A stretch of 64,000 nt of DNA from Proteus vulgaris. Lineage in GTDB: Bacteria; Pseudomonadota; Gammaproteobacteria; Enterobacterales; Enterobacteriaceae. Where the stretch lies: assembly GCF_016239305.1 (NCBI RefSeq), contig NZ_JAEHOQ010000007.1, positions 119,666 through 183,665 on the forward strand, read 5' to 3'. The position numbers and the translations under genes are program-made. Positions 42,940-51,938 of the stretch are shown here, in pieces; the first letter of the stretch is position 1; each line of letters begins with the position of its first letter. A model generated the notes under the pieces. It did no database searches, was not told the origin of the DNA, and saw only the letters and a program-made list of their open reading frames with translations.

Positions 42940-43935
42940 ATGCGTAATCCAGTTATCTGGGCAACCGTATTGTCCGCCACACTGATAAGCACCCAGTTAT
43001 CCGCTGCTGATTTACCCGGAAAAGGGATTTCGGTTCAACCTGTGCAAAGTACGATTTCTGAAGAAACGTTTCAAACCTTAATCGTCAACAAAGCACTCGA
43101 ACAATTAGGCTACACAGTTCAACCGATCAAAGAAGTCGATTACAACGTCGCTTATTCCTCTATCGCCAACGGTGATGCCACTTTTATGGCGGTAAGTTGG
43201 GTTCCGCTTCATAACTCACAATATGAAGCTGCGGGCGGCGATAACACTTTTTATCGTAAAGGTGATTATGTCGTTAATGCAGCTCAAGGCTACTTAATTG
43301 ACAAGAAAACAGCTGAAAAATACAACATCACCAATATTGAGCAATTTAAAGATCCTAAAATTGCTAAACTCTTTGATGCCAATGGTGACGGTAAAGCCGA
43401 TTTAACGGGTTGTAACCCAGGCTGGGGATGTGAAGAAGCTATCAATAATCACTTAAAAGCCTATGATTTAGAAAAATCGGTTACACATAACCAAGGTAAC
43501 TACGCGGCTATGATGGCAGATACCATTACTCGCTACAAAGAAGGTAAACCTATTTTTTATTACACATGGACACCATATTGGATAAGTGATGTATTAAAAC
43601 CGGGTAAAGATGTTGTTTGGTTACAAGTGCCATTCTCATCTTTACCAGGTGATGATAAAACAGACACCACATTAGCAAATGGTAAAAACTATGGTTTCCC
43701 ACCAAGTACCATGCATATTGCAGCAAATAAAAAGTGGGCTGAAGAAAATCCTGCTGCTGCAAAACTCTTTGAAGTCATGAAAGTGCCTGTTGCCGATATC
43801 AATGCGCAAAACTTACGTATGCATAATGGTCAAAAATCACAGGCTGATATTGAACGTCATGCAAATACATGGATCAAAGCACATCAGAAAACATTTGATG
43901 GCTGGGTTGAACAAGCTCGAAGTGCTGCACAATAA
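42940..43935 (+). CDS. proX: ProX, glycine betaine-binding protein
   Basis: 331-residue periplasmic binding protein with a signal peptide (cleavage near LSA-AD, residue 23). Aromatic residues that build the betaine cage are seen in [15 protein letters not shown] and NPGWGCEEA. It delivers glycine betaine and proline betaine to ProVW under osmotic stress. Confidence 0.96.
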   Translation: MRNPVIWATVLSATLISTQLSAADLPGKGISVQPVQSTISEETFQTLIVNKALEQLGYTVQPIKEVDYNVAYSSIANGDATFMAVSWVPLHNSQYEAAGGDNTFYRKGDYVVNAAQGYLIDKKTAEKYNITNIEQFKDPKIAKLFDANGDGKADLTGCNPGWGCEEAINNHLKAYDLEKSVTHNQGNYAAMMADTITRYKEGKPIFYYTWTPYWISDVLKPGKDVVWLQVPFSSLPGDDKTDTTLANGKNYGFPPSTMHIAANKKWAEENPAAAKLFEVMKVPVADINAQNLRMHNGQKSQADIERHANTWIKAHQKTFDGWVEQARSAAQ

Positions 43936-43977
43936 TATAATGAAAGAAAAAATAATCTAAAATAGAGATTATTATTA

Positions 43978-44007
43978 AACAGGCCACAATATTGTGGCTT
44001 GTTTTTA
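43978..44007 (+). terminator. Intrinsic terminator after proX
   Basis: AACAGGCCACAAT (43978-43990) pairs with ATTGTGGCTTGTT (43991-44003), followed by more T. One G-T pair. Confidence 0.85.
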
Positions 44008-44053
44008 TTTATAAAAACAATAAGATACGATATTAAACAAAATACGTTTATAC

Positions 44054-44100
44054 AATAAGAAGAATAATCCTGCTCTATTATTAAGATTATTCTTCTTATT
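44054..44100. repeat. Perfect 16-bp inverted repeat
   Basis: AATAAGAAGAATAATC (44054-44069) and GATTATTCTTCTTATT (44085-44100) are exact reverse complements separated by 15 bases. It stands alone between the proX terminator and the next gene. It could be a second terminator or a protein-binding site. Confidence 0.85.
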
Positions 44101-44218
44101 AGGCACTTAAATACCCCTTCCTTTTATTCATTGATTTATTCAATTATGATTATCTTTTTCTCCAGTAGCCATTTTGGCATTCTTATTTTATATTGAAGAT
44201 TTAGATAAGGAATAAATT

Positions 44219-44569
44219 GTGTCTTACACTAACAAACCAGTACCTGAAGAAATTAAACGTTGGAATTGGGGTGCTTTCATGTTTAATATTATTTGGGGTT
44301 TTGGTAATAAATCTTACCTTCCATTATTAGCGCTCGTTCCTTTACTTAACCTTATCTGGATTTTTGTCTGTGGTATTAAAGGTAACGAATGGGCTTGGAA
44401 GAGTGGTGATTACGATTCTGTTGAAACCTTTATGAAAGTACAAGAAACATGGAATAGAGCTGGCTTTGTTTACTTTATTATCAGCATCGTAATGGCGGCT
44501 ATTTTCTTTATTTTATTCTTCACTACCATGATGGCAATGATTGCAACTTCTGCAACATACGGTTATTGA
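44219..44569 (+). CDS. Small multi-helix membrane protein
   Basis: 116 residues with a GTG start and AAGGA upstream. The N-terminal KRWNWGAFMFNIIWGFGNKSY and GIKGNEWAW motifs place it in a widespread family of small membrane proteins that is often annotated without a function. Two or three helices: about 36-52 and 82-108. Monocistronic. I do not know its role. Confidence 0.78.
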   Translation: MSYTNKPVPEEIKRWNWGAFMFNIIWGFGNKSYLPLLALVPLLNLIWIFVCGIKGNEWAWKSGDYDSVETFMKVQETWNRAGFVYFIISIVMAAIFFILFFTTMMAMIATSATYGY

Positions 44570-44582
44570 TTTCTTAATTACA

Positions 44583-44624
44583 ATAAACCCCATAATATCT
44601 ATGGAGTTTATCTGTTTTTATTTT
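44583..44624. terminator. Terminator between convergent genes
   Basis: ATAAAC-C-CCATA (44583-44594) pairs with TATGG-A-GTTTAT (44600-44611) around one mismatch, followed by CTGTTTTTATTTT. Serves the small membrane protein gene. Confidence 0.65.
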
Positions 44625-44632
44625 CAGTAATA

Positions 44633-46966
44633 TTAGAAACGTTTTACCACAGTAAATCGATAATCACGTCCTACTCCTGAAACTGATTCACCTAAATAAG
44701 GGTAGTAATCACGGTTAAATAAATTTGCGACGGTAAAACGAATCTCAGTATTATCTATAAAAGAAGGTTCCCAATTCGCAAATAAACCATGGATTGCATA
44801 ACCTTTACTTTTTGGTAATGACCAATAGCCCGCATCAGGATCGGTATCCATAGGTGAACGGCGTTGAGCACCAATAAAATCCCCCGTCCATCCCATATTG
44901 ACGTTAATACTTGGGACTTTTACACCAATAGTGGCATGTAAAGCATCAGGTTGAATTTCGGCAATCCATGTTTTCTGACCAAACCATGGGTCACGCGGTG
45001 ATTGGTCGCGTTTTCCTTTCATTGTTGAATACGCTAAACGACCGAATACATTAGGACTATTATAAAAGGCTTCAATTTCTAGCCCTTGTATATGATAGCC
45101 AGGTAAATTGCGGTAGTTACCAATTGATGGTGGACAATTTCCATTATGTCCATCCACCTTTTGACTTTCACAATAAACACCACGACGACGGAAGATTTCG
45201 TCTTTACCACGAGTATCAAACAGTGTTGTTCTTAACTGCAGTTGGTCTTCTTGTTGAATAACACTTTCAAAGTCTGCAATTGCACCAATCCGTGCAGCTC
45301 TTACTGTTTCTTTGTCTAGATGACGGCTCGTGCCTGTTAAACTAGAAATACTTCCTTGTACTTCATACTGCTCATCAATCAATGGTGCTCGCCATGTATA
45401 GGTTAAATCACCAAAGAATCTGAAATTCTGGTTCATTTTCCATAATAAACCTAAATGAGGTGTTGCCCCACTATAAGTTACATCAGAATAATCATGACCA
45501 TAATAGGGATCAGGATCTTGATAGGTAATAGCTCGACTCCCCTTGCCTTGATTTTTAACAATATCGTAGCGAACGCCCGGTGTTATTGTCAGATTTCGAT
45601 AACTCATCGAGTTTTGAAGATAGAAACTGGTTGTCGTTTGCGTGCCTTCTGGCATATAAGGAGGTGCATAATATCCATAGTTATAATTCGGATTTTTAGC
45701 TTTATCGCGTGTAAACATTAAGACATCTCGATCATTACGATGCCAACGTGTTCCCACTAATAGTTTATGCTCTAAAGCACCTTGCATAATTGTGCTTTCA
45801 TTTTTAATTTCAATTTGATGATTTCGATAATCTACCCAACTTTGATTTCCCATACTGCCACTAAAATAGGAGCTAGCTGTCTCTGGGCGACTATCATTTT
45901 GTTTGGTTTTTGAATAACCATAAGTCAGCGTTAAATTAATTAAATCAGAATCAACTGGCTGAATATTCCATTTCACACTGAAAGTATCATCTTTTTGGTC
46001 ACGATAAACTAATTTACGTTTCATCGCCGCATCAAAGCCATATTTATCCACATCAGCTTGGCTAGGTTTAGCTAATTCATCACGTTTAGCCGCCCAAGGT
46101 GTCCAGCCATCACTTTCTGATCGTGATGCTGATAACGTTAATGTTTGTTCTTCTGTTAAATAGATATTGGTTTTAATTAAAAAAGAATCTTGATCGGATT
46201 GTGAATAACCAAATTTAGTTCCATCAGGACGTCGTAAATCATCACTTTCACGACGGTTAAAATAGAATAGTCCATCTGCTTGTCCATCAAGCAATTTACC
46301 GTATACCGCACCACTATAACGATTTTGCCTATCATTAGTATGGTGACCATATTTTAAAAACATTCCAATATTCTGATCGGGTAATAATAGGTCATCAGGA
46401 TCTTTGGTTTCAATTCTCACCGAACCACCAAACCCACCATTACCTTGAGTAATATTATGAGGGCCTTTATCAACATCAAGACGGCGTATTAATTCTGGAT
46501 CAATAAAAATGGAACCTTGGCGATATTTTTCAAAGGTTTTGGGTGTACCGTCAAGTGTGATTTTAATATCTTCAGGATTGCCCATCCCCCAGATATTTAA
46601 TGTTTGACCGCCAGGTCTTGGTGATCCAGATGATGAAATTCCCGGTAACTTATCCACCAGCTCTGCAATATTATTAGGCTGAATTCGGTCGATATCTTTT
46701 AATGTCAGAACCGTACTCCCTGCATCAACACTTGAATTGAGTTCACCTGATACGTAGATAGGTTCAATAATAATTTTTTCACGCGATTTGGGTTGCGCAG
46801 GATTCTCTGATTTTGTGGATGCCGTTATTTCTGGTTTAACACTTTCAGCCGCATAGCTATTTAACGAAGTGAGTGAAGTCAATAATAATGCAATCGCTGA
46901 TGATGAAAATGAAAATATCCCAATTCCCTGACGATAAGCATCATTTTTTGCTAAGAAATGGATCAT
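44633..46966 (-). CDS. TonB-dependent outer-membrane receptor (probably iron or heme)
   Basis: 777 residues from the ATG at 46966. Signal peptide ending near SYA-AE, a plug domain with LKDIDRIQPNNIAELVDKLP and GNGGFGGSVRIETKDPDD, and a 22-strand-type barrel ending in the terminal Phe of FTVVKRF. A Fur palindrome lies about 70 bases upstream, so it should be iron-repressed. The plug with a heme-receptor-like LPG motif suggests heme, but I cannot name the ligand. An upstream in-frame start at 47056 would place a poly-Ile stretch over the Fur box and is rejected. Confidence 0.88.
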   Translation of the reverse strand: MIHFLAKNDAYRQGIGIFSFSSSAIALLLTSLTSLNSYAAESVKPEITASTKSENPAQPKSREKIIIEPIYVSGELNSSVDAGSTVLTLKDIDRIQPNNIAELVDKLPGISSSGSPRPGGQTLNIWGMGNPEDIKITLDGTPKTFEKYRQGSIFIDPELIRRLDVDKGPHNITQGNGGFGGSVRIETKDPDDLLLPDQNIGMFLKYGHHTNDRQNRYSGAVYGKLLDGQADGLFYFNRRESDDLRRPDGTKFGYSQSDQDSFLIKTNIYLTEEQTLTLSASRSESDGWTPWAAKRDELAKPSQADVDKYGFDAAMKRKLVYRDQKDDTFSVKWNIQPVDSDLINLTLTYGYSKTKQNDSRPETASSYFSGSMGNQSWVDYRNHQIEIKNESTIMQGALEHKLLVGTRWHRNDRDVLMFTRDKAKNPNYNYGYYAPPYMPEGTQTTTSFYLQNSMSYRNLTITPGVRYDIVKNQGKGSRAITYQDPDPYYGHDYSDVTYSGATPHLGLLWKMNQNFRFFGDLTYTWRAPLIDEQYEVQGSISSLTGTSRHLDKETVRAARIGAIADFESVIQQEDQLQLRTTLFDTRGKDEIFRRRGVYCESQKVDGHNGNCPPSIGNYRNLPGYHIQGLEIEAFYNSPNVFGRLAYSTMKGKRDQSPRDPWFGQKTWIAEIQPDALHATIGVKVPSINVNMGWTGDFIGAQRRSPMDTDPDAGYWSLPKSKGYAIHGLFANWEPSFIDNTEIRFTVANLFNRDYYPYLGESVSGVGRDYRFTVVKRF

Positions 46967-47035
46967 AATAGTCGTATCTTTTTGTATGGTTATTAGTTTG
47001 ATAGGTGTTTTGCTGTAACTAACAGCGCTAATTAT

Positions 47036-47060
47036 GATAATGATAATAATTATCATTATC
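47036..47060 (-). promoter_or_regulatory. Fur box of the TonB-dependent receptor
   Basis: Perfect 12-1-12 palindrome with arms GATAATGATAAT (47036-47047) and ATTATCATTATC (47049-47060), enough for overlapping Fur dimers. Confidence 0.92.
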
Positions 47061-47513
47061 TAGTTTTTTTGCACTTATCACTCAATACAGATAACTACAC
47101 TATTGATGCATTCTTGTTAGATTTAAATCTTATCCAAAATAATATTTATAACAAATTAAACTAATTTCATTAGTTATTATAAGGTATTTAACGCTCCTTA
47201 TTTTCGTTCATCTCATGTCATCCTATAATTATAACTACGTATATATTACTGAAGAAAACTTAATCATTTTTGAAATGAAAGAATAAAACAGACACGGAAC
47301 AGTCTGATAATTACAATTATGTGTATCTTATTTTCTCTTTATTTTTAGTACTAAATAATTATTAACTCAAGTAAATTTCAAATATTAGGTTTATATTTAA
47401 ATCATAAATAAATTAAACCATTGAAATAAAGATATTCAATGAGATAAAAATCAGCTAATAATAAAATAATAATTTTGAGGTAATATACGCACTTTTGAAC
47501 ACAAGGATGCGTC
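47061..47513. other. AT-rich intergenic region before ynbA
   Basis: About 450 AT-rich bases between the Fur box and ynbA. A small inverted repeat CAGAC/GTCTG lies at 47289-47306. No gene or firm promoter could be supported. The ynbA start has AAGGATG upstream. Confidence 0.4.
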
Positions 47514-48149
47514 ATGACAATTTATGACCTAAAACCCAAATTTCAATCTCTATTGCGCCCTTATGTAGAACAGTTATTCACAAAAGGGATCACAGCAAAT
47601 CAGGTCACGCTTTTTGCTTTACTGTTATCCATTACCGTTGGTGGATTACTTTTGCTTTATCCTTTCCCTCGTTTATTTTTATTACTTCCTTTCGTCCTCT
47701 TTTTTCGTATGGCACTTAATGCTATCGATGGCATGCTGGCACGTGAACATAATCAAAAAAGTGCACTAGGTGCAATATTAAATGAAGCCAGCGACGTGAT
47801 TTCAGACATTGCACTTTATCTCCCTTTTGCCCTTATTTTTCCACAAGCCTACTGGTGGATCATGCTGGCACTTTTTTTAATGATAATGACTGAGTTTCTA
47901 GGGGTTCTTGCTCAAACGATCCATGCTACTCGTCGTTATGATGGCCCAATGGGAAAAAGTGATAGAGCCTTTATTTTCGGTACTATTGCCTTTTTTATCG
48001 GATTATTCCCCTCACTGACATCATCAGAAAACACGCATTATCTTTTTATTATTATTAATTTATTACTTTTGTTGACTTGTTATCACCGAATTCATCGCGC
48101 ACTAAAAGAAGCAACGATGACAGATAAAGATAAGGATACATCGTTATGA
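47514..48149 (+). CDS. ynbA: YnbA, CDP-alcohol phosphatidyltransferase family protein
   Basis: 211-residue membrane enzyme of the family that joins CDP-diacylglycerol to an alcohol (phosphatidylglycerophosphate or phosphatidylinositol synthase type). The motif reads N69-AI-D72-G-ML-AR-x8-G86-AIL-N90-EAS-D94, so the first and third metal-ligand aspartates are Asn. As I recall, E. coli YnbA has the same changes. Several membrane helices surround it. First gene of a ynbA-ynbC-ynbD group; overlaps ynbC by 4 bases (ATGA type). Confidence 0.88.
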   Translation: MTIYDLKPKFQSLLRPYVEQLFTKGITANQVTLFALLLSITVGGLLLLYPFPRLFLLLPFVLFFRMALNAIDGMLAREHNQKSALGAILNEASDVISDIALYLPFALIFPQAYWWIMLALFLMIMTEFLGVLAQTIHATRRYDGPMGKSDRAFIFGTIAFFIGLFPSLTSSENTHYLFIIINLLLLLTCYHRIHRALKEATMTDKDKDTSL

Positions 48150-49915
48150 ATCAACAACCGCAATATCACACTCAAAGGAATATGATTGAGTCTGAATTTA
48201 CCACCAGCGATAAAACACCGCTGTATTATCGTCATTGGCCGGCTCAAATTACCACTGAGCCAAAAGCAATTATTTTATTTCATCGAGGTCACGAACATTC
48301 AGGCCGAGTTTCTCATCTAGTTGATGAGTTAGATCTTCCTGATTTCTCAATGTTTGCTTGGGATGCTCGTGGACATGGTAAAAATGAAGGTGCTCGCGGT
48401 TATAGCCCATCCATGGGAACGTCAATAAAAGATATCGATGAGTTCGTCCATTATGTTTCATCTAACTATAATATTCCGATGGAGAATATTCTTGTTGTTG
48501 GCCAAAGTGTAGGCGCTGTTTTAGTCACAGGTTGGGTACATGATTACGCACCCAAAATTCGCGGTATGGTATTAGCTTCCCCTGCATTTAAAGTAAAATT
48601 ATATGTTCCTTTTGCACGCACTGGCCTTGCCTTAATGCAAAAAATTCGCGGACTTTTTTATGTTAATTCCTATGTAAAAGCTAAATACTTAACCCATGAT
48701 CAAAATCGTATCGACTCTTTTAATCAAGACGCGCTAATCACCCGCCCTATTGCCGTTAATATTTTATTAGAACTTTATAAAACAGCTGATCGTGTGGTTG
48801 AAGATGCAAATGCTATTACCTTACCAACACAATTATTTATTTCGGGTAATGATCATGTTGTTCACGCAAAACCTCAGCATCTTTTCTATGATCGTTTAAA
48901 TACCTCCATTAAAGAAAAGCATGTTTTACCCGGTTTTTACCACGATACCTTAGGCGAGAAAGACAGGGCAATCCCCATCAATAAAATGCGTCACTTTATT
49001 GAAACGTTGTTTGCACAACCGCTTTATCAACATGATTATCAAAATGAGGATATATGGAGCCATAGTGCAGATGTTTATCGTACATTACAGACACCACTTC
49101 CTCAATTTTGCCCCAAAAGACTCTATTACAAAGTGCTTAGTCGTTCGATGAGCACGCTAGGTAAAGCATCCGAAGGTGTAGCACTAGGTTACGATAAAGG
49201 TTTTGATTCTGGATCGACACTTGATTATGTCTATCGCAATCAACCTCAAGGAAAAGGCTTATTTGGTCGAATCGTTGATAGACAATATTTGAACAGTATT
49301 GGTTGGCAAGGTATTCGCCAACGTAAAATCAATATTGAAAACACGATCCGATACGCTATTCGCCAATTAACACAAAATAATATGCCAGTACATATTATGG
49401 ATATTGCCGCGGGGCAAGGTCGCTATCTTTTTGATGCGGTTAATGACTATGGTAAGGTTGACTCAATTTTAATGCGAGACTATAGCCCGATTAATGTTGA
49501 GCAAGGTCAAATTGCCATTAAAGAACGCCATTTAGAAGACAAAGTGCGTTTTGAAGAAGGTAACGCTTTTGATACAGACAGTTTGAGTACGGTTTCACCT
49601 TCACCAACATTGGGCATTGTAAGTGGGCTTTATGAATTATTTCCTGAAAATCATCTACTAAAAGCATCTTTAAAAGGGTTATCTCAAGCCATTCCTAGCG
49701 GAGGATTACTGATTTACACCTGCCAACCTTGGCATCCTCAACTTGAAATGATTGCCCGTGTATTACCCAGCCACCAAGATGGTCAACCGTGGATCATGCG
49801 TTGTCGCAGTCAGGGTGAAATGGATGCATTAGTGAATGAAGCGGGTTTTGAAAAGCTCGATCAACAAATTGATCACTGGGGTATTTTTAGTGTATCGATA
49901 GCAAAACGCCGCTAA
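48146..49915 (+). CDS. ynbC: YnbC, alpha/beta hydrolase fused to a SAM methyltransferase
   Basis: 589 residues, matching E. coli YnbC in length. The N-terminal half is a lysophospholipase-like hydrolase with FHRGHEHSGR, ARGHGKNEG and nucleophile Ser121 in GQSVGA. The C-terminal half (about 390-589) is a class I methyltransferase with the SAM motif MDIAAGQGRY at 418-427. Neither substrate is known. Co-translated with ynbA, which implies a lipid-like substrate; that is inference. Confidence 0.87.
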   Translation: MNQQPQYHTQRNMIESEFTTSDKTPLYYRHWPAQITTEPKAIILFHRGHEHSGRVSHLVDELDLPDFSMFAWDARGHGKNEGARGYSPSMGTSIKDIDEFVHYVSSNYNIPMENILVVGQSVGAVLVTGWVHDYAPKIRGMVLASPAFKVKLYVPFARTGLALMQKIRGLFYVNSYVKAKYLTHDQNRIDSFNQDALITRPIAVNILLELYKTADRVVEDANAITLPTQLFISGNDHVVHAKPQHLFYDRLNTSIKEKHVLPGFYHDTLGEKDRAIPINKMRHFIETLFAQPLYQHDYQNEDIWSHSADVYRTLQTPLPQFCPKRLYYKVLSRSMSTLGKASEGVALGYDKGFDSGSTLDYVYRNQPQGKGLFGRIVDRQYLNSIGWQGIRQRKINIENTIRYAIRQLTQNNMPVHIMDIAAGQGRYLFDAVNDYGKVDSILMRDYSPINVEQGQIAIKERHLEDKVRFEEGNAFDTDSLSTVSPSPTLGIVSGLYELFPENHLLKASLKGLSQAIPSGGLLIYTCQPWHPQLEMIARVLPSHQDGQPWIMRCRSQGEMDALVNEAGFEKLDQQIDHWGIFSVSIAKRR

Positions 49916-49940
49916 CAAAGTTAACTATAGCTAAATGAAA

Positions 49941-49968
49941 TATCGCTATATGGCAACATATAGCGATA
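49941..49968 (+). promoter_or_regulatory. Intercistronic hairpin between ynbC and ynbD
   Basis: TATCGCTATAT (49941-49951), loop GGCAAC, ATATAGCGATA (49958-49968), a perfect 11-bp stem in the 116-base gap. The following ATTTTAA is a weak tail, so partial termination or processing is possible. Confidence 0.65.
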
Positions 49969-50031
49969 ATTTTAAGCAAACTGCAAAGATAGAAGAAAAC
50001 GATAAATATAAATAAAGAAAGGAAATTTAGT

Positions 50032-51363
50032 ATGGAGGGAACTCAACGCTCTCAAATAATATCATCAAGAAAAAGCATCTGGCTTGCTGGGATTATATGG
50101 CTGTTATTTCTAGCCCCATTTTTCTATTTAACTTATATGCAAGTCAATACTTACACTTCTACCTTATCTGATGTTCCTTCTTTTGTTTATTCGTGGGAAA
50201 ACGTTATTCCCTTTTTACCGTGGACAATTATTCCTTATTGGAGTGTTAATATTGCTTATGGTATTTCCCTATTTATTTGTACAACACTAAGAGAACAATT
50301 TATGCATGGATTGCGTTTAATTGTTGCCTCTCTTATAGCCTGCTCTGGCTTTTTATTATTCCCTTTAAAATTTAGTTTTATTCGCCCAACTACAGAGGGA
50401 TTTTCTGGTTGGTTATTTACCCAATTAGAAGGCTTCGATTTACCGTATAATCAAGCCCCCTCTTTACACATTATTTTATTATGGATTATTTGGTTACGGT
50501 TCCGCGCCCATACGCCTAAATCGTGGCAGTATTTTTTAAATTTATGGTCATTGTTAATTGCTATTTCTGTACTCACAACATGGCAACATCACTTTATTGA
50601 TATTATTACCGGCTTTGGTGTTGGCGTAGTGATTTGCTATTTATTACCAATAAATTCGCGTTGGAAATGGCGCTTTACTGGCAGTAAACGTAGTTTACGG
50701 ATTGGTAAAAACTATGCGTTATCAGCAATGGTGTTTTATCTGTTATCTTTTGGCCTGCAAGGGCTCTTTTGGATCTTTCTCTGGCCAGCAATCACATTAA
50801 CTTTTGTGACTTTGGGCTATTTGGGCGCAGGGGCTTCTATTTTCCAAAAAAATACACAAGGTAAAATTCCTCTTTCTGCACAGATAATCCTATTACCTTA
50901 TCGCTTCTTTGCTTGGTGTACTTATCGTTATTATTTAAAACAGTGCCAAACACCGAGTTTAGTCACTGAAGGCATTTTATTAGGTGGACGCCCTCTTTAT
51001 GAACTCAATGCCAATGCGGTATTTGATTTAACTTGTGAATGGCCAAGAAATAAGTTTAGCCAAAATCAGCTTTATTTAGCGCAACCTCAAATTGATTTAT
51101 TACCTTTATCTCCGGATGATATCAACAAAGCAATGTTATCAATGGAGCAACTAAATAAAGCGGGTACTGTTTATATTCATTGCAAATTAGGCTATTCACG
51201 TAGTGCAACCGTTGTTGTTGCTTGGTTAGTTTATACTGGCACAGTAGCAACGTTAGAAGATGCGATAGAAAAAGTCTCTCAAGCTCGCCCTCACGTTATT
51301 TTAAATCTAGAAACACGAGAAGCACTACAAATTTGGTATTCACATTTTCAACACATTAAATAA
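50032..51363 (+). CDS. ynbD: YnbD, PAP2-like membrane domain fused to a dual-specificity phosphatase
   Basis: 443 residues. The N-terminal two thirds has several membrane helices with PAP2-like motifs KFSFIRPTTEG, APSLH and TWQHHFIDIITGFG. The C-terminal domain is a dual-specificity phosphatase with His383-Cys384-x5-Arg390 (HCKLGYSR), Cys384 being the nucleophile. The eukaryotic phosphatidylglycerophosphate phosphatase PTPMT1 has the same type of domain, which suggests a phospholipid phosphate as substrate. Matches E. coli YnbD in architecture. Confidence 0.87.
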   Translation: MEGTQRSQIISSRKSIWLAGIIWLLFLAPFFYLTYMQVNTYTSTLSDVPSFVYSWENVIPFLPWTIIPYWSVNIAYGISLFICTTLREQFMHGLRLIVASLIACSGFLLFPLKFSFIRPTTEGFSGWLFTQLEGFDLPYNQAPSLHIILLWIIWLRFRAHTPKSWQYFLNLWSLLIAISVLTTWQHHFIDIITGFGVGVVICYLLPINSRWKWRFTGSKRSLRIGKNYALSAMVFYLLSFGLQGLFWIFLWPAITLTFVTLGYLGAGASIFQKNTQGKIPLSAQIILLPYRFFAWCTYRYYLKQCQTPSLVTEGILLGGRPLYELNANAVFDLTCEWPRNKFSQNQLYLAQPQIDLLPLSPDDINKAMLSMEQLNKAGTVYIHCKLGYSRSATVVVAWLVYTGTVATLEDAIEKVSQARPHVILNLETREALQIWYSHFQHIK

Positions 51364-51373
51364 CGAGGCAACC

Positions 51374-51781
51374 ATGTTAACAACTAAAACTAGCGGTAAA
51401 GTAATTGTATCTTTAACACTAAGTTGGCGTTATTTACTGTTTTTATCACTTTTACCTTATTTAAGTACATGGCCTGTATTTAGCCTTCATTTTCATCATA
51501 AACTGGCTTTTTTAGTCGCGTCTCTTTTGTTTTTATTTACCCAATACTTTCTTTTTCGTTTATGGCTTGATAGTCACTTTTTTCAGGCTCTGTATCGTTA
51601 TCAAGATGACGTTAGCTTTGATAAAAGCCTCTCTACATTATTTCCTAAACGTCCCCAAAAACAGACTATGGAAGCCCGCTGGCTAGGGACTAAGCGTCTA
51701 TTCTCTTTTGCGATAATTGGAGTTTCAATTCAATGGATATGGAGTCTAGTTATTCTCTTTATTACCCTTTTTAGTTATTAA
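51374..51781 (+). CDS. Small membrane protein at the end of the ynb operon
   Basis: 135 residues, unrecognised. Hydrophobic segments at about 18-33, 42-65 and 110-133 flank a basic loop with KRPQKQTMEARWLGTKR. It starts 10 bases after the ynbD stop, so it is almost certainly co-transcribed. It is not a CdsA-type protein and cannot replace the missing ynbB. Confidence 0.8.
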   Translation: MLTTKTSGKVIVSLTLSWRYLLFLSLLPYLSTWPVFSLHFHHKLAFLVASLLFLFTQYFLFRLWLDSHFFQALYRYQDDVSFDKSLSTLFPKRPQKQTMEARWLGTKRLFSFAIIGVSIQWIWSLVILFITLFSY

Positions 51782-51938
51782 AGGATCAATTAATAACTTT
51801 ATTTATTATATAAAACAATATGTTATAACAATCAAATATAAGAATTTACATCAAATTAATTGAACATTTCTATCACAGTAATTCTTTTCTCAAAAAAATG
51901 ACTCATGTTACTATCATTTACCTTACAAATGATTTGTT

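Noticed and set aside
46967..47056. N-terminal extension of the TonB receptor with a poly-isoleucine run
   Set aside because: It translates the Fur box repeat; the proper signal peptide begins at 46966.
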